From assembly GCA_019856515.1 (NCBI GenBank), contig CP082230.1, forward strand, positions 372,001 to 436,000: DNA of 64,000 nucleotides, in the 5' to 3' direction. The notes under the pieces are model-generated. The model saw nothing but the letters and a program-made list of their open reading frames with translations. It did no database searches and was not told the DNA's origin. Source of the DNA: Prolixibacteraceae bacterium (GTDB lineage: Bacteria; Bacteroidota; Bacteroidia; Bacteroidales; Prolixibacteraceae). Both the position numbers and the translations under genes were made by a program. Below are positions 39,217 to 49,626 of the stretch, piece by piece. The first letter of the stretch is position 1, and every line of letters begins with the position of its first letter.

Positions 39217-40874
39217 TTAGATTATTTAAAAAGATAGGATTATCAGTATTATTGCTTTCTTCTTATATGTCGCAGGCCAAGAAAAATACATCTGACTATA
39301 ATATTCTTTGGTTAAGCTGTGAAGACATCGGCCCTGTTTTAGGTTGCTATGGAAACAATGTGGTTCAGACACCTAATATTGACCAGGTTGCTAGAGAAGG
39401 AGTCGTTTATGATCATGCGTATGCAACAGTAGGGGTGTGCGCTCCATCTAGGTCTTCAATCATTACAGGAATGTATCCTGTAAATATCGGAACTCATAAT
39501 ATGAGAACAGGGAAACATTTTACCTATTCCGAGAGTGTTACATTAGAGACAATTCAAAATATTTACGACCAAAGAGGACATAATGTTCCACAATATTCAG
39601 TTGTTGTTCCTCCATTTGTGAAATGCTTCTCTGAATATATGAGAAAAGCTGGTTATTACTGTACGAACAATAGTAAATGTGACTATCAATTTGCTTGTCC
39701 TATAACAGCATGGGATGAATGTAGTCGGAAAGCTTCATATGAAAACCGACCTTTAGGACAAAAATTCTTTGCTGTATATAATCATGGCGTAACTCATGAA
39801 TCACAAATATGGAAGCGTGATAAATTACCTCTTACTGTTGATCCTGATAATGTTATCGTTCCTGATTATTATAAGGACACTCCTTTGGTTAGACGCGCAA
39901 TTTCGAGAAAATACTCTAATATTGAAGCTTTTGATAAGCAAGTTGGAGAGTGGATTGATAAATTGAAAAAGCAAAATCTGTTAGATAAAACAATTATTGT
40001 TATATGGAGTGACCATGGAGGGAATTTGTTAAGACAAAAAAGAGCCGCAACTAATTCTGGACTGCGAGTGCCTCTAATTATACGTTATCCTGATAAACAA
40101 TCGGCAGGAACACGTGTAAGTGACTTAGTATCATTAATGGACCTCGGGCCTACTATGATGTCACTTGGTGGGATAAAACCACCAGCGTATATGCATGGTA
40201 AGGCTTTTGCAGGAAAGTATAAAGAATCGAAGACACATAGATATATTTATGGATCTGCAGATAGAATGGATGCAGTATATGATCAAGTGAGAAGTGTTAT
40301 AGATGGTCGATATGTCTATATAAGAAATTATTATCCCGAGAAACCATATATGTCTCGTTTAGAGTATCGAGAACAGATCCCAATGACACCAGAATTGTTT
40401 CAGTTAAGCATGGAAGGTAAGTTAGATGGGACAAAGAATTATATTTTCTCAGCAACAAAACCATTAGAAGAATTATATGACTTGCATTCCGATCCTGATG
40501 AAGTCAAGAATCTTGCTGGTAAAACGGGGTATTTTGACAAGTTACAGGAATTAAGAACAGCATTAGGAGAATGGCAACTACGTGTTTCAGACAAAGGTTT
40601 TATCGCCGAACAAGATTTAATACGTATGATGTGGCCAAATATGATTCAACCAGAAACCTCAAATGTAATCTTCAAGTTAAACAAAAAAAAACTATCGATG
40701 GATTGTAAGACTAATGGAGCAAGTATCGCATATCAATTGGGAGATCAAATTGGAGGACAGCATTGGACACTATATGATAAGCCTTTAACTCTAAAGAAAG
40801 GTCAGGAAGTTATTGCGAAAGCAATTCGGATCGGATATAAGCCATCTAAGACAACTGAATTTGATTATGAGTAA
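39213..40874 (+). CDS. S1 sulfatase, heparan N-sulfatase-like
   Basis: This 553-residue sulfatase has a signal peptide (about 1-22) and the motif C76-A-P-S-R80 in VGVCAPSRSSIITGMYPVN. The sequence starts WLSCEDIGPVLGCYG rather than with the usual ADD, and carries IGTHNMRTG and IVIWSDHGGNLLRQKRA. These features resemble N-sulfoglucosamine sulfohydrolases and their relatives; the real target may be another sulfate. About 100 C-terminal residues (from about 450) form an extra beta domain that ends with a chitobiase-like C-terminal motif (AIRIGYKPSKTTEFDYE). Its start codon overlaps the GH3 stop, so the two are translationally coupled. Confidence 0.9.
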   Translation: MIRLFKKIGLSVLLLSSYMSQAKKNTSDYNILWLSCEDIGPVLGCYGNNVVQTPNIDQVAREGVVYDHAYATVGVCAPSRSSIITGMYPVNIGTHNMRTGKHFTYSESVTLETIQNIYDQRGHNVPQYSVVVPPFVKCFSEYMRKAGYYCTNNSKCDYQFACPITAWDECSRKASYENRPLGQKFFAVYNHGVTHESQIWKRDKLPLTVDPDNVIVPDYYKDTPLVRRAISRKYSNIEAFDKQVGEWIDKLKKQNLLDKTIIVIWSDHGGNLLRQKRAATNSGLRVPLIIRYPDKQSAGTRVSDLVSLMDLGPTMMSLGGIKPPAYMHGKAFAGKYKESKTHRYIYGSADRMDAVYDQVRSVIDGRYVYIRNYYPEKPYMSRLEYREQIPMTPELFQLSMEGKLDGTKNYIFSATKPLEELYDLHSDPDEVKNLAGKTGYFDKLQELRTALGEWQLRVSDKGFIAEQDLIRMMWPNMIQPETSNVIFKLNKKKLSMDCKTNGASIAYQLGDQIGGQHWTLYDKPLTLKKGQEVIAKAIRIGYKPSKTTEFDYE

Positions 40875-41016
40875 GTGTTTCACGTTACTGATTCTTATAA
40901 AGTAGGGTTAAGTTTCTAATGATCAGGTTTTAATGTAATCTGCCATAATTAGTAAGTATACAGAGATAATGTCGGATTGGTAGTTCAATGAATGTATTTA
41001 CAAAAAACTATAATCT

Positions 41017-42585
41017 ATGAAAAGAATAATAATAGCACTAGTATTAATTAGTCAAAGTGTATCACTGTGGGCATCAGACAAAAGCAATAAAGATCAAATT
41101 GTGTATAATACTTCAGATGAAAGTTTACACCAATACAATTGTCCTGAGTGGTTTCGTGATGCAAAATTTGGGATATTCCTTCATTGGGGAGTTGCATCTC
41201 ATATGGGTGTCTGTGGTTGGTATAGTAAGTGGATGTATTGGCAAGATGCATCTATGGCTAAGAAAATACCCGACTGGGCAGATGGAACTTACGACTACCA
41301 TCTAAAGCATCATGGGCATCCCAGTAAAGTTGGGTTTAAAGATTTATGTCCTTTATGGAAAGCTGATCGATGGGAGCCGAATGAACTGGTCACCTTATTT
41401 AAAAAAGCTGGGGCTAAATATGTGGTCCCACTAGCAAATCATCATGATAATTTTGATAATTGGGATTCTAGTTCTCAACCTTGGAATTCTGTAAATATGG
41501 GTCCAAAGCGTGATATAATTGGAGATTGGGGAAAAGCAATTAGAGCACAAGGATTATATTTTGGAGTTTCTTCTCATGCAGGACGTTGTTGGAAACATAA
41601 TCAAAGAGCTTATGCTTCAGATCAAGAAGGACCAATGAAAGGAGTTCCTTATGATGGGAACCTTACAAAAGAAGATGGAAAAGGAAAATGGTGGGAAGGA
41701 TATGATCCTGCCGATTTATATTGTCCAAAGCTTAAGCCTGGACAAAAATCTCCTGATACACTATTTCTTAAGAAATGGTATCTCCGAACAACTGAACTTT
41801 ACGATAAATATAATGTAGATCTTTTATATTTTGATGGGTTAGGATATCAGTTAGGTGAAACTTATCGAAGAGTGGTGGCCGAATTCTATAATACAAGTAT
41901 GAAGAAGAATAATGGCTCTTGTGAAGCAGTTGTGACCATAAAAAGGGCTAAAGATAGAAAGGCAGTTGTAGACGATTTTGAAAAGGGGGTTGCGAAAGAT
42001 TTACGTCCATATCCATGGCAAACAGATACTCCATTAAGTACTTGGTATTACAGTAAAAACAACACAGATATAAAGAAACCAGCATATGTTATTGTCGATA
42101 TGTTGATAGATATTGTAAGTAAAAATGGAAACTTATTATTGAATGTCGCAATGAAAGGTGATGGTTCTCTTGATGAGAATCAGCGACAAGAATTAATAAA
42201 GATTGGTAAATGGTTAGATATCAATGGTGAGGCAATCTATAGTACCAGGCCATGGAAGATCTATGGTGAAGGACCAACAAATGCTCAAGAAGGACATTAT
42301 AAGGAGTTTACAAAGAATGATAAGGGGTATTTGTCTGAAGATATTCGATTCACAACTCACGATAAAAATTTGTATGCCATTGCTATGGATGTGGATGAGA
42401 AAGGGGATTATTTAATTAAATCCTTAGGAAAATCAAACGAGTATCTAGATGGAAAAATTAAAAAAATATCTCTTTTAGGATACAATGGTAAAGTGAAGTG
42501 GAAACAAACCTCTTCCGGACTTAGAATTCATACTAAAGAAGTTCCTAATTCATATGCTTTAGCATTTAAAATAACAATTGAATGA
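41017..42585 (+). CDS. GH29 alpha-L-fucosidase, copy 3
   Basis: This 522-residue protein has a signal peptide (about 1-19) and a GH29 barrel: FRDAKFGIFLHWGVASHM (about 46-63), ANHHDNFDNWDS and nucleophile D273 in LLYFDGLGYQ. It differs from copy 1 by FLHWG in place of FIHWG and by HHDNF in place of HHDGF, so the substrate pocket differs. A Lys/Trp-rich insert (about 205-235) lies before the nucleophile strand. The C-terminal beta domain is at about 415-520. A 142-base gap precedes it and its stop overlaps the next sulfatase start (ATGA). Confidence 0.92.
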   Translation: MKRIIIALVLISQSVSLWASDKSNKDQIVYNTSDESLHQYNCPEWFRDAKFGIFLHWGVASHMGVCGWYSKWMYWQDASMAKKIPDWADGTYDYHLKHHGHPSKVGFKDLCPLWKADRWEPNELVTLFKKAGAKYVVPLANHHDNFDNWDSSSQPWNSVNMGPKRDIIGDWGKAIRAQGLYFGVSSHAGRCWKHNQRAYASDQEGPMKGVPYDGNLTKEDGKGKWWEGYDPADLYCPKLKPGQKSPDTLFLKKWYLRTTELYDKYNVDLLYFDGLGYQLGETYRRVVAEFYNTSMKKNNGSCEAVVTIKRAKDRKAVVDDFEKGVAKDLRPYPWQTDTPLSTWYYSKNNTDIKKPAYVIVDMLIDIVSKNGNLLLNVAMKGDGSLDENQRQELIKIGKWLDINGEAIYSTRPWKIYGEGPTNAQEGHYKEFTKNDKGYLSEDIRFTTHDKNLYAIAMDVDEKGDYLIKSLGKSNEYLDGKIKKISLLGYNGKVKWKQTSSGLRIHTKEVPNSYALAFKITIE

Positions 42586-44351
42586 AAAGATTTCTATTAA
42601 TATATCTAGTCTTTTGTTGTTTTTATTCAATGGGGAAGAAGAACAACAAAAGACCGAATGTAATCATTGTTATTACTGATGACCAAGGAAAAAATGATTT
42701 AGGTTGTGAGGGGAATTCATACATTCAGACTCCCAATCTAGATCGATTTTATGACAATGCTATTCGATTAGATAATTTTCATGTATCTACGACATGTGCC
42801 CCTTCAAGAGGGGCACTAATGACAGGTCGACACACCAATCGTCTTAATGTGTTCCATACTATAGGTGGAAGATCACTCCTATTTGAAGATGAAATAACAA
42901 TGGGACAAGTATTTGCTTCGAATGGTTATACCACAGGGATGTTTGGAAAATGGCATCTTGGAGATAATTATCCTTTTAGGCCAGAGGATCGAGGCTTTCA
43001 AGAAGTGGTAAGACATGGTGGTGGTGGAATAAGTCAAGCTCCAGATTATTGGGGGAATGATTATTTTGATGATACTTATTATCATAATGGTAAGCAGCAG
43101 CAATATAAAGGTTATTGTACCGATGTGTTTTTTGAGGAAGCAATAAATTTTATTGATGATAATAAAGATGAACCATTCTTATGTTACTTATCGACAAATG
43201 CTCCTCATGGTCCTCGCAACTGTCCAATAGAATATATCGATAAATATAAAGATCAGCCTAAACTTGAAGATAAGTTTAAACGTTTTTATGGAATGATTTC
43301 AAATATTGATGACAATTTCAAACGCTTAATAGATTATCTCGAAGAAAATAATTTAAGAGAGAATACCATCCTTATTTTTATGACAGATAATGGGACTGCA
43401 GGTGGAAATAAAGTCTATTCTGCTGGAATGAAAGGAGCTAAAGGCAGTCAATATGAAGGTGGTCATAGAGTCCCCTTTTATATTCAATGGCCTCAAGGTA
43501 AATTAAAAGGAGGACAAGATATAGAAAATCTAACAGCACACTATGATGTTCTTCCAACCTTGATGGAAATGTGCGATGTTAAGTATAATTTTTCAAAAAA
43601 AATTGATGGGAAAAGTTTTAGGACACTTCTATATGACTCTAGTGCGACTTGGTCGAACCGAATTCTTTATGTGGATAAACAAAGGGAATCAAATTTGGTG
43701 AAAAACAAAGATTATGCTGTAATGGATAATCGATGGAGATTAGTGAATGGAAATGAACTTTATGATATTAATGAAGATTTAGGACAAAAGATAAACTTAT
43801 ATGATAAATACCCTGAGGTTGTTGGACGACTAAACGAAGGTTATAATCGTTGGTGGCAATCACTGGAATCGGAAGGTGTAGATCGAAGATTTGCATATAT
43901 TAAGGTTGGAACTCGATTTGAAAACCCAACAGCTTTAAGTGCTCATGACTTACTCTCTCCAAGAAAAATAGGAACTTATGATCAAACCCACTGTGTTTCG
44001 TGTAAGCCAGGTTCTGGGATCTTTAAAGTTTCATTTGAGAAAAGTGGACGATATCGAATAACATTGTCTCGATTTCCTATTGAAAGCGATTTAAGAATAA
44101 ATCAGACTTTCCCAAAGAAAGTACAAGAAAAAAGAATTGAAAAGAAATGGCAAGCTAGTACAAAATCAGATTTCGAATTTGCAAAACTAGATTTTGCTCA
44201 ATATCACATGAAAAAGAAGATTACATCTCAAGATAAACTAATTTATTTTGAGCTAGATGTTACCAAAGGTAACTATGATCTCTCTTCTGTTTTTGAAGAT
44301 AAGAATCGTGTTATTTATCCTGCTTATTACACTTATATTGAAAAACTATGA
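42582..44351 (+). CDS. S1 sulfatase with C-terminal extension
   Basis: This 589-residue sulfatase (signal peptide about 1-18) has the motif C72-A-P-S-R76 in STTCAPSRGALMTGRHTNRL and metal ligands in ITDDQG and MTDNGT. A C-terminal domain of about 130 residues (from about 455) begins after LSPRKIGTYDQTH and is beta-rich; such extensions often bind sugars. FHTIGGRSLLFEDEITMG and the HGGGGISQAPDYWG block mark a distinct sulfatase subgroup I cannot number with certainty. The start codon overlaps the GH29 copy 3 stop and its stop overlaps the next sulfatase start. Confidence 0.9.
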   Translation: MKRFLLIYLVFCCFYSMGKKNNKRPNVIIVITDDQGKNDLGCEGNSYIQTPNLDRFYDNAIRLDNFHVSTTCAPSRGALMTGRHTNRLNVFHTIGGRSLLFEDEITMGQVFASNGYTTGMFGKWHLGDNYPFRPEDRGFQEVVRHGGGGISQAPDYWGNDYFDDTYYHNGKQQQYKGYCTDVFFEEAINFIDDNKDEPFLCYLSTNAPHGPRNCPIEYIDKYKDQPKLEDKFKRFYGMISNIDDNFKRLIDYLEENNLRENTILIFMTDNGTAGGNKVYSAGMKGAKGSQYEGGHRVPFYIQWPQGKLKGGQDIENLTAHYDVLPTLMEMCDVKYNFSKKIDGKSFRTLLYDSSATWSNRILYVDKQRESNLVKNKDYAVMDNRWRLVNGNELYDINEDLGQKINLYDKYPEVVGRLNEGYNRWWQSLESEGVDRRFAYIKVGTRFENPTALSAHDLLSPRKIGTYDQTHCVSCKPGSGIFKVSFEKSGRYRITLSRFPIESDLRINQTFPKKVQEKRIEKKWQASTKSDFEFAKLDFAQYHMKKKITSQDKLIYFELDVTKGNYDLSSVFEDKNRVIYPAYYTYIEKL

Positions 44352-45640
44352 AAAGAATATCATTTCTAATTATAATGGTGCTTTTTGTGTCATTTTCATG
44401 GGCAAAAAAACACTCGAAGAAACCTAATATTATCATTATTGTAGCTGATGATCTAGGCTACTCCGACTTGAGTTGTTATGGTAGTAAAGACATTAAAACA
44501 CCAAATATTGATCGATTAGCAAACAATGGTGTACGTCTTATTGATTTCCATACAAATGGAACGGTTTGTAGTCCAACTAGGTCTGCTTTATTGACAGGGA
44601 AATACCAGCAAAGAACCTCTGTTTCTGAAATTGTAACAGTTTGGGATAGAGATCATGGCTTAGATCTAGAGGAAATAACTTTTGCAGAACAACTAAAGAA
44701 GGCTGGTTATACTACGGGTATATGTGGGAAATGGCATCTTGGATATAAAACAATGTATAATCCGATTAATCAAGGCTTCGATCTGTTTAATGGATATGTT
44801 AGTGGTAATATCGATTATCATGGACATCAGGATTACCGAGGTTTTATGGATTGGTGGACCCAAGATGAAATTCAAAATGAAGAAGGATATTCTACGGATC
44901 TCATTACAAAGTATGCATTAAGATTTATTGATAGTAATAAAGATAAACCTTTTCTTCTTTATATTCCTCATGAAGCACCTCATGGACCTTTTCAAGGACG
45001 AAAAGATATGGCTTTTAGAAAGACTGGACAAAAAGTTCCTGATAAGAAACGTTCTTATGATACAACTCGTCTTATTTATAAAGAGATGGTCGAGGTAATG
45101 GATGAAGGTATTGGAAAAGTAATGGCTTCTTTAAAGAAGAATAATCTAGAAAAAAATACAATTGTCTTCTTCTTTAGTGATAATGGTGGTGCTAAATATG
45201 CTAAAAATGCGCCACTAAGAGGTGGTAAAAGTTCTGTATACGAGGGAGGTCATCGTGTGCCGTGCATAGTGAGTTGGAAAGGAAAGCTTAAGCAGATTGA
45301 GTTGGATCAAACCTTAATGACGATGGACATATACCCTACGATAACAAATTTAGCTGGAATTGAGAATGATCATTTTATTGATGGACAAGACATAATGGGG
45401 GTTTTGTCAGATGGAGAAAAACTGAATCAACGGGATCTTTTTTGGGAGTGGAGAGGTAAATTTGCTATGAGAAGAGGTAATTATAAACTAATTCTATATC
45501 CCAATAAAAATGTTGTAGAGCTATATAATTTAAAAGAAGATATTGCTGAGAAAAATAATATTGCAGTAGTAAAACCTGAATTAGTAGCAGAAATGAAGTT
45601 AGCTACAGTTCAATGGTTTAAATCGGTGAGTAATCAATAA
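44348..45640 (+). CDS. S1 sulfatase, arylsulfatase A/GALNS-like
   Basis: This 430-residue protein, the shortest of the eight, lacks extra C-terminal domains. It has a signal peptide (about 1-19) and the motif C74-S-P-T-R78 in GTVCSPTRSALLTGKYQQR; Thr in place of the second Ser is common in arylsulfatase and GalNAc-6-sulfatase relatives and does not impair the motif. Metal ligands are in VADDLGYSD and FSDNGG. The SVYEGGHRVPCIVSWKG block is the typical arylsulfatase loop. It is coupled to the previous sulfatase by an ATGA overlap. Confidence 0.92.
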   Translation: MKRISFLIIMVLFVSFSWAKKHSKKPNIIIIVADDLGYSDLSCYGSKDIKTPNIDRLANNGVRLIDFHTNGTVCSPTRSALLTGKYQQRTSVSEIVTVWDRDHGLDLEEITFAEQLKKAGYTTGICGKWHLGYKTMYNPINQGFDLFNGYVSGNIDYHGHQDYRGFMDWWTQDEIQNEEGYSTDLITKYALRFIDSNKDKPFLLYIPHEAPHGPFQGRKDMAFRKTGQKVPDKKRSYDTTRLIYKEMVEVMDEGIGKVMASLKKNNLEKNTIVFFFSDNGGAKYAKNAPLRGGKSSVYEGGHRVPCIVSWKGKLKQIELDQTLMTMDIYPTITNLAGIENDHFIDGQDIMGVLSDGEKLNQRDLFWEWRGKFAMRRGNYKLILYPNKNVVELYNLKEDIAEKNNIAVVKPELVAEMKLATVQWFKSVSNQ

Positions 45641-45654
45641 TATAATACATAAAT

Positions 45655-48204
45655 ATGTTCCAAGTAAAACTAAAATGGAGGCTATTACTGTGTCTTATAT
45701 TAGGAATCACAGTTTTACAAGCTAAAGATGTGCACGTATCTGTGAATGGTAATGACAAGCAAGATGGATCTTTAACTAATCCTGTACAAAGCATCCAACG
45801 TGCTATTGAAATCTATCGAATATCAGAAAAATCCAATTATAATCGCTCATATATTTGGATTCATGGAGGAACCTATAGAATATCACAACCTATAGAATTA
45901 TCTATAGATGATAGTGGCTCTAAAAATGCAGAATTGGTCGTAAAAGCAGTTGACGGTGAGAAGGTGACAATAACTTCAGCCCAGGCTCTTGACTTGAAAT
46001 GGAAAAAAAGTACAGGAAATATTTACAAAGCAAAGTTAAGGCTAGAAGAGGACATTGATCAGTTGATTGTAAATGGTCGAATGAACCATATGGCTAGGTA
46101 TCCTAATTTTATAGAATCAAGTGTCGGTCAAGTTAATGGTAAAAAACGTACTGAGCCTTTTAATGGTGGAGCTTCAGATGCTTGGAGTATTCAAAAAAGT
46201 GAAGAATGGAAAGATCCCACAGGAGCATATATGCATGCTATGCATCGAGCCTTATGGGGAGATATTCATTATGAAGTAATAGGAACGAAGAGCAATGGAG
46301 AGCTTGAGTTTATTGGTGGATGGCAAAATAATCGTGTTAATTCAATTTCTGCTGTTCATAAAAGTTATCGAATGATAGAAAATATATATGAAGAACTCGA
46401 TGCTCCTGGAGAATGGTATTATGACAAAAAGAACTCAATGATATATCTATATCCTTTTCATGATATCGATTTATATAAGGCAAATATCGAGGCTGTACTT
46501 CAGACTCAAGAACTCATTAGAATTGTTGGAGAATTTGAGCCTTATTTAACAAAAATGGATATAAAAGGAGGTAATGGAATTGTTTTTCATGCTCAAATGC
46601 CAACTATAAAGAAGCCCGTTCATCATATTGTTTTTGATGGAATTAGATTTACGGGGACATCTAGAACTTTCATGGATAACAAAGAACCTTTGTTAAGATC
46701 TGATTGGACAATCTGTAGAAGTGGGGCTTTTTATATATCTGGAGCTGAGGATATAATACTGCAGAACTGTTCATTTTTCCAGCTGGGTGGAAATGCTTTA
46801 TTTGTAGATGGTTACAATAGAAGAGTCTCTGTAAAAAGTTCTTATTTCCACCATAATGGTGCTACGGATATAAACTTTGTTGGTTCAACTCAGTCAGTTC
46901 GAAACCCTTTATTTCAATATGGAGAGAAGAAAGTGCCTTTTGATAACATTGATACGTCAGTGGGACCTAAAACACCTGATTATCCTGAGGATTGTTTGGT
47001 AGAAGATTGTTTAATGACACAATGTGGACGTGTGGAAAAGCAAACAGCCGGAGTAAATATTGCAATGAGTTCTAGAATCACTGTACGACACAATACTATA
47101 TATCGAGTACCCAGGGCCGCAATTAATATATGTGATGGATGTTGGGGAGGTCACCTTATAGAATGGAATAAATGTTTTGAAACTGTATTAGAAACAGGTG
47201 ATCATGGTGCATTTAATTCATGGGGACGTGACCGATTCTGGCATTCAGCTTCTCCGAATGGGGCTAGAGAAAAAATGGACGATGGTTCTTTACGTATAAA
47301 GAAAATGATTGAAAGATGGGACGATGCACCTCTGTGGGATGCATATCAAACAAATATTATACGTAACAACTTTTGGATGTGTGATAATGGTTGGGATGTC
47401 GATCTCGATGATGGTTCAACCAATTATGAGATCTATAACAATTTATGTCTTAGAGGTGGTCTGAAGACTCGTGAAGGATATCATAGAAATGTGCATAATA
47501 ATATCATCTTTAATTATTATACATGTAATGTCCCTTATCCATCTCCTACTTATGATCAATTTAAATCAAATATTATTGTCGGAGATACTTATGTGTCAAC
47601 ATTCCCTACTAAATGGGGTGGCTCTCTTGACTACACCTTGTTTCATAATCCGTGTTTTAAAGAGGTTGTTGGTGCAACTTCTATTCAAGATTGGACATTT
47701 CAAGATAAGAATAGTAAAGTGGGAGATGCCCAATTTGTAGCTCCTCTAGATGGTGATTTTAGAGTGAAGAGTAATTCTCCAGCATTAATGCTTGGTTATA
47801 AGAATTTTATAATGAGTGGATTTGGGGTCGTTTCATTACATTTAAAAGAGCTAGTTCCAGATGTAGATATTATTATGCCATCTCAATATTTTGACAATGT
47901 AAGAAGGGGAGATAAGAACATAAAATACAAAGGTGCTGAGTTTAATTCTCTTGATACTGGCTCTGAACAAACAGCATATGGTTCAAAATCGGTATCTGGA
48001 GCTATTATTACTAAAATAAGTGGTGCTAGTGCTATTAAAAGATTAGGTTTTCAATTGGATGATGTCGTATTAAAACTTAATAAGACGGATATCGTAACAG
48101 CGAAAGATCTTCAAAAAAAAATATCAAAATTAAAAGAAGGTCAAGAGTATACTGCTGTAGTATTAAGAGGACAAGAAGAACGAACCATAAAATTTAAATT
48201 ATAA
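45655..48204 (+). CDS. Right-handed beta-helix enzyme with C-terminal PDZ domain (GH141-like)
   Basis: This 849-residue secreted protein (signal peptide about 1-22) starts with VHVSVNGNDKQDGSLTNPVQSIQRAI, typical of parallel beta-helix enzymes. The helix runs to about residue 700 with turns such as ILQNCSFFQLGGNALFVDG and a likely active-site segment ETGDHGAFNSWGRDRFWH. The last 75 or so residues form a PDZ-like domain (IITKISGASAIKRLGFQLDDVVLKLNKTD). The architecture and fucosidase context suggest a GH141-like role (alpha-L-fucosidase or xylanase family), but I cannot prove the family from motifs alone. PDZ domains usually bind protein C-termini, so it may recruit a partner enzyme. Confidence 0.78.
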   Translation: MFQVKLKWRLLLCLILGITVLQAKDVHVSVNGNDKQDGSLTNPVQSIQRAIEIYRISEKSNYNRSYIWIHGGTYRISQPIELSIDDSGSKNAELVVKAVDGEKVTITSAQALDLKWKKSTGNIYKAKLRLEEDIDQLIVNGRMNHMARYPNFIESSVGQVNGKKRTEPFNGGASDAWSIQKSEEWKDPTGAYMHAMHRALWGDIHYEVIGTKSNGELEFIGGWQNNRVNSISAVHKSYRMIENIYEELDAPGEWYYDKKNSMIYLYPFHDIDLYKANIEAVLQTQELIRIVGEFEPYLTKMDIKGGNGIVFHAQMPTIKKPVHHIVFDGIRFTGTSRTFMDNKEPLLRSDWTICRSGAFYISGAEDIILQNCSFFQLGGNALFVDGYNRRVSVKSSYFHHNGATDINFVGSTQSVRNPLFQYGEKKVPFDNIDTSVGPKTPDYPEDCLVEDCLMTQCGRVEKQTAGVNIAMSSRITVRHNTIYRVPRAAINICDGCWGGHLIEWNKCFETVLETGDHGAFNSWGRDRFWHSASPNGAREKMDDGSLRIKKMIERWDDAPLWDAYQTNIIRNNFWMCDNGWDVDLDDGSTNYEIYNNLCLRGGLKTREGYHRNVHNNIIFNYYTCNVPYPSPTYDQFKSNIIVGDTYVSTFPTKWGGSLDYTLFHNPCFKEVVGATSIQDWTFQDKNSKVGDAQFVAPLDGDFRVKSNSPALMLGYKNFIMSGFGVVSLHLKELVPDVDIIMPSQYFDNVRRGDKNIKYKGAEFNSLDTGSEQTAYGSKSVSGAIITKISGASAIKRLGFQLDDVVLKLNKTDIVTAKDLQKKISKLKEGQEYTAVVLRGQEERTIKFKL

Positions 48205-48214
48205 TCGTATAATT

Positions 48215-49570
48215 ATGGCAAAATGTTTTGCTTATTTTATTGGGTTTTTACTCATTCCGTTCTCTTCTATAGGAAAAGTGTGGGTCCCTAGTATTTTTTC
48301 TTCAGGAATGATATTGCAAAGAAATGAAAATGTTAAGATCTGGGGGAAGAGTTCTCCCAGATCATTGATTGTTCTAAGACCATCATGGACTAACGAAACT
48401 CATACGTATTCAGACGATCAAGGGTGTTGGAATATAAGAGTGAAAACAGATAATAGTAGAGATGTTAAACATCTTAGTATATGTGATGATAGTAGTAAAA
48501 TAGAAATCAATAATATACTTTTTGGTGAAGTATGGCTTTGTAGTGGACAGTCAAATATGGCATGGGAAATTGTTCACAAGTTTAAAAGTGGTCATAAAGT
48601 ATCTTGTAATGATGCAACAAAAATGACCTCTTCATCAAAAAAACATTTGATTAGTTATTTTACTGTTCCCAAAAGGTCGGAGAATAAGCCTATTCAAGGA
48701 ATCGATGGTGAATGGATAAAAGCTACCCCTAAAACGACCGAGAATTGTAGTGCTGTCGCCTATAGTTTTGCTGAAAAGTTAAGTGAGCAGTTAAATGTTC
48801 CGATAGGAATCGTCATCTCAGCTGTTGGTGGGTCTAAAATAGAAGCATGGTTAAATAAGGAGAATAATAACAAAATAGGATTTAACCCGAAGATACGAAC
48901 AAATAGTGTCCATTATAACTCGATGATATACCCTATAAAAGGGTATGGAATTAAAGGTGTAATATATTATCAGGGAGAATCTAATCGACATCGACCAGAA
49001 AGGTATGAAGTGTCATTTCCTATGCTAATCCACCAGTGGAGAAGTGACTGGAATAAAGAACTCCCTTTTTTTTATGCTCAGATTGCACCATATCATTATA
49101 AAGATGGTCATAGTTATATGATCCGCGATATACAGAGGAGAGTTGCTGAGAAAGTATCTAATACAGGAGTAGCAATATTAATGGATTTAGGAGATGAGAA
49201 TAATGTCCACCCTAAAACAAAGAGACCTGTAGGACATCGGTTAGCTAATATTGCTTTACATGAAACATATGGAAAGAGATTGAATGTGATGTCCCCCATT
49301 ATTAAAAAGGTGAAAGCTAAAGGTGGAAAAGTGGAAATCACATTTAATAAGAATATTATATTAAAAAGAAGCAATGAGTTTATGATCTCTGGCGATAATG
49401 AGCATTTTTATAATGCCAATGTATATCAGAAAGAGGATAATAAACTGATCATTGATTGTGAGAACGTAAAGATTCCTAGTATCATCAGGTATGCTTTCAA
49501 GAATTGGTGTATTGCGGAACTTTACGGGACAGATGGATTACCTGTTTCATCTTTTGAAATTAAGTTGTAG
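48215..49570 (+). CDS. Sialate O-acetylesterase-like SGNH hydrolase, copy 1
   Basis: This 451-residue secreted protein (signal peptide about 1-20) belongs to the SASA/sialate O-acetylesterase-like group of SGNH hydrolases. The catalytic Ser is S113 in GQSNMAW, block II Gly lies in ISAVGGSKIEAW, the Gln-Gly-Glu in IYYQGESN, and the Asp-His pair in DENNVHPKTKRPVGHRLA. N- and C-terminal beta domains flank the fold. In a glycan locus it would remove O-acetyl groups. The product is about as long as its neighbour (49627-51015) and clearly a duplicate of it. It starts 10 bases after the beta-helix gene. Confidence 0.9.
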   Translation: MAKCFAYFIGFLLIPFSSIGKVWVPSIFSSGMILQRNENVKIWGKSSPRSLIVLRPSWTNETHTYSDDQGCWNIRVKTDNSRDVKHLSICDDSSKIEINNILFGEVWLCSGQSNMAWEIVHKFKSGHKVSCNDATKMTSSSKKHLISYFTVPKRSENKPIQGIDGEWIKATPKTTENCSAVAYSFAEKLSEQLNVPIGIVISAVGGSKIEAWLNKENNNKIGFNPKIRTNSVHYNSMIYPIKGYGIKGVIYYQGESNRHRPERYEVSFPMLIHQWRSDWNKELPFFYAQIAPYHYKDGHSYMIRDIQRRVAEKVSNTGVAILMDLGDENNVHPKTKRPVGHRLANIALHETYGKRLNVMSPIIKKVKAKGGKVEITFNKNIILKRSNEFMISGDNEHFYNANVYQKEDNKLIIDCENVKIPSIIRYAFKNWCIAELYGTDGLPVSSFEIKL

Positions 49571-49626
49571 ACCAATAACTAAACGATAAACAACTGCATT
49601 TATAAACTAAATTAAACCACACGATT

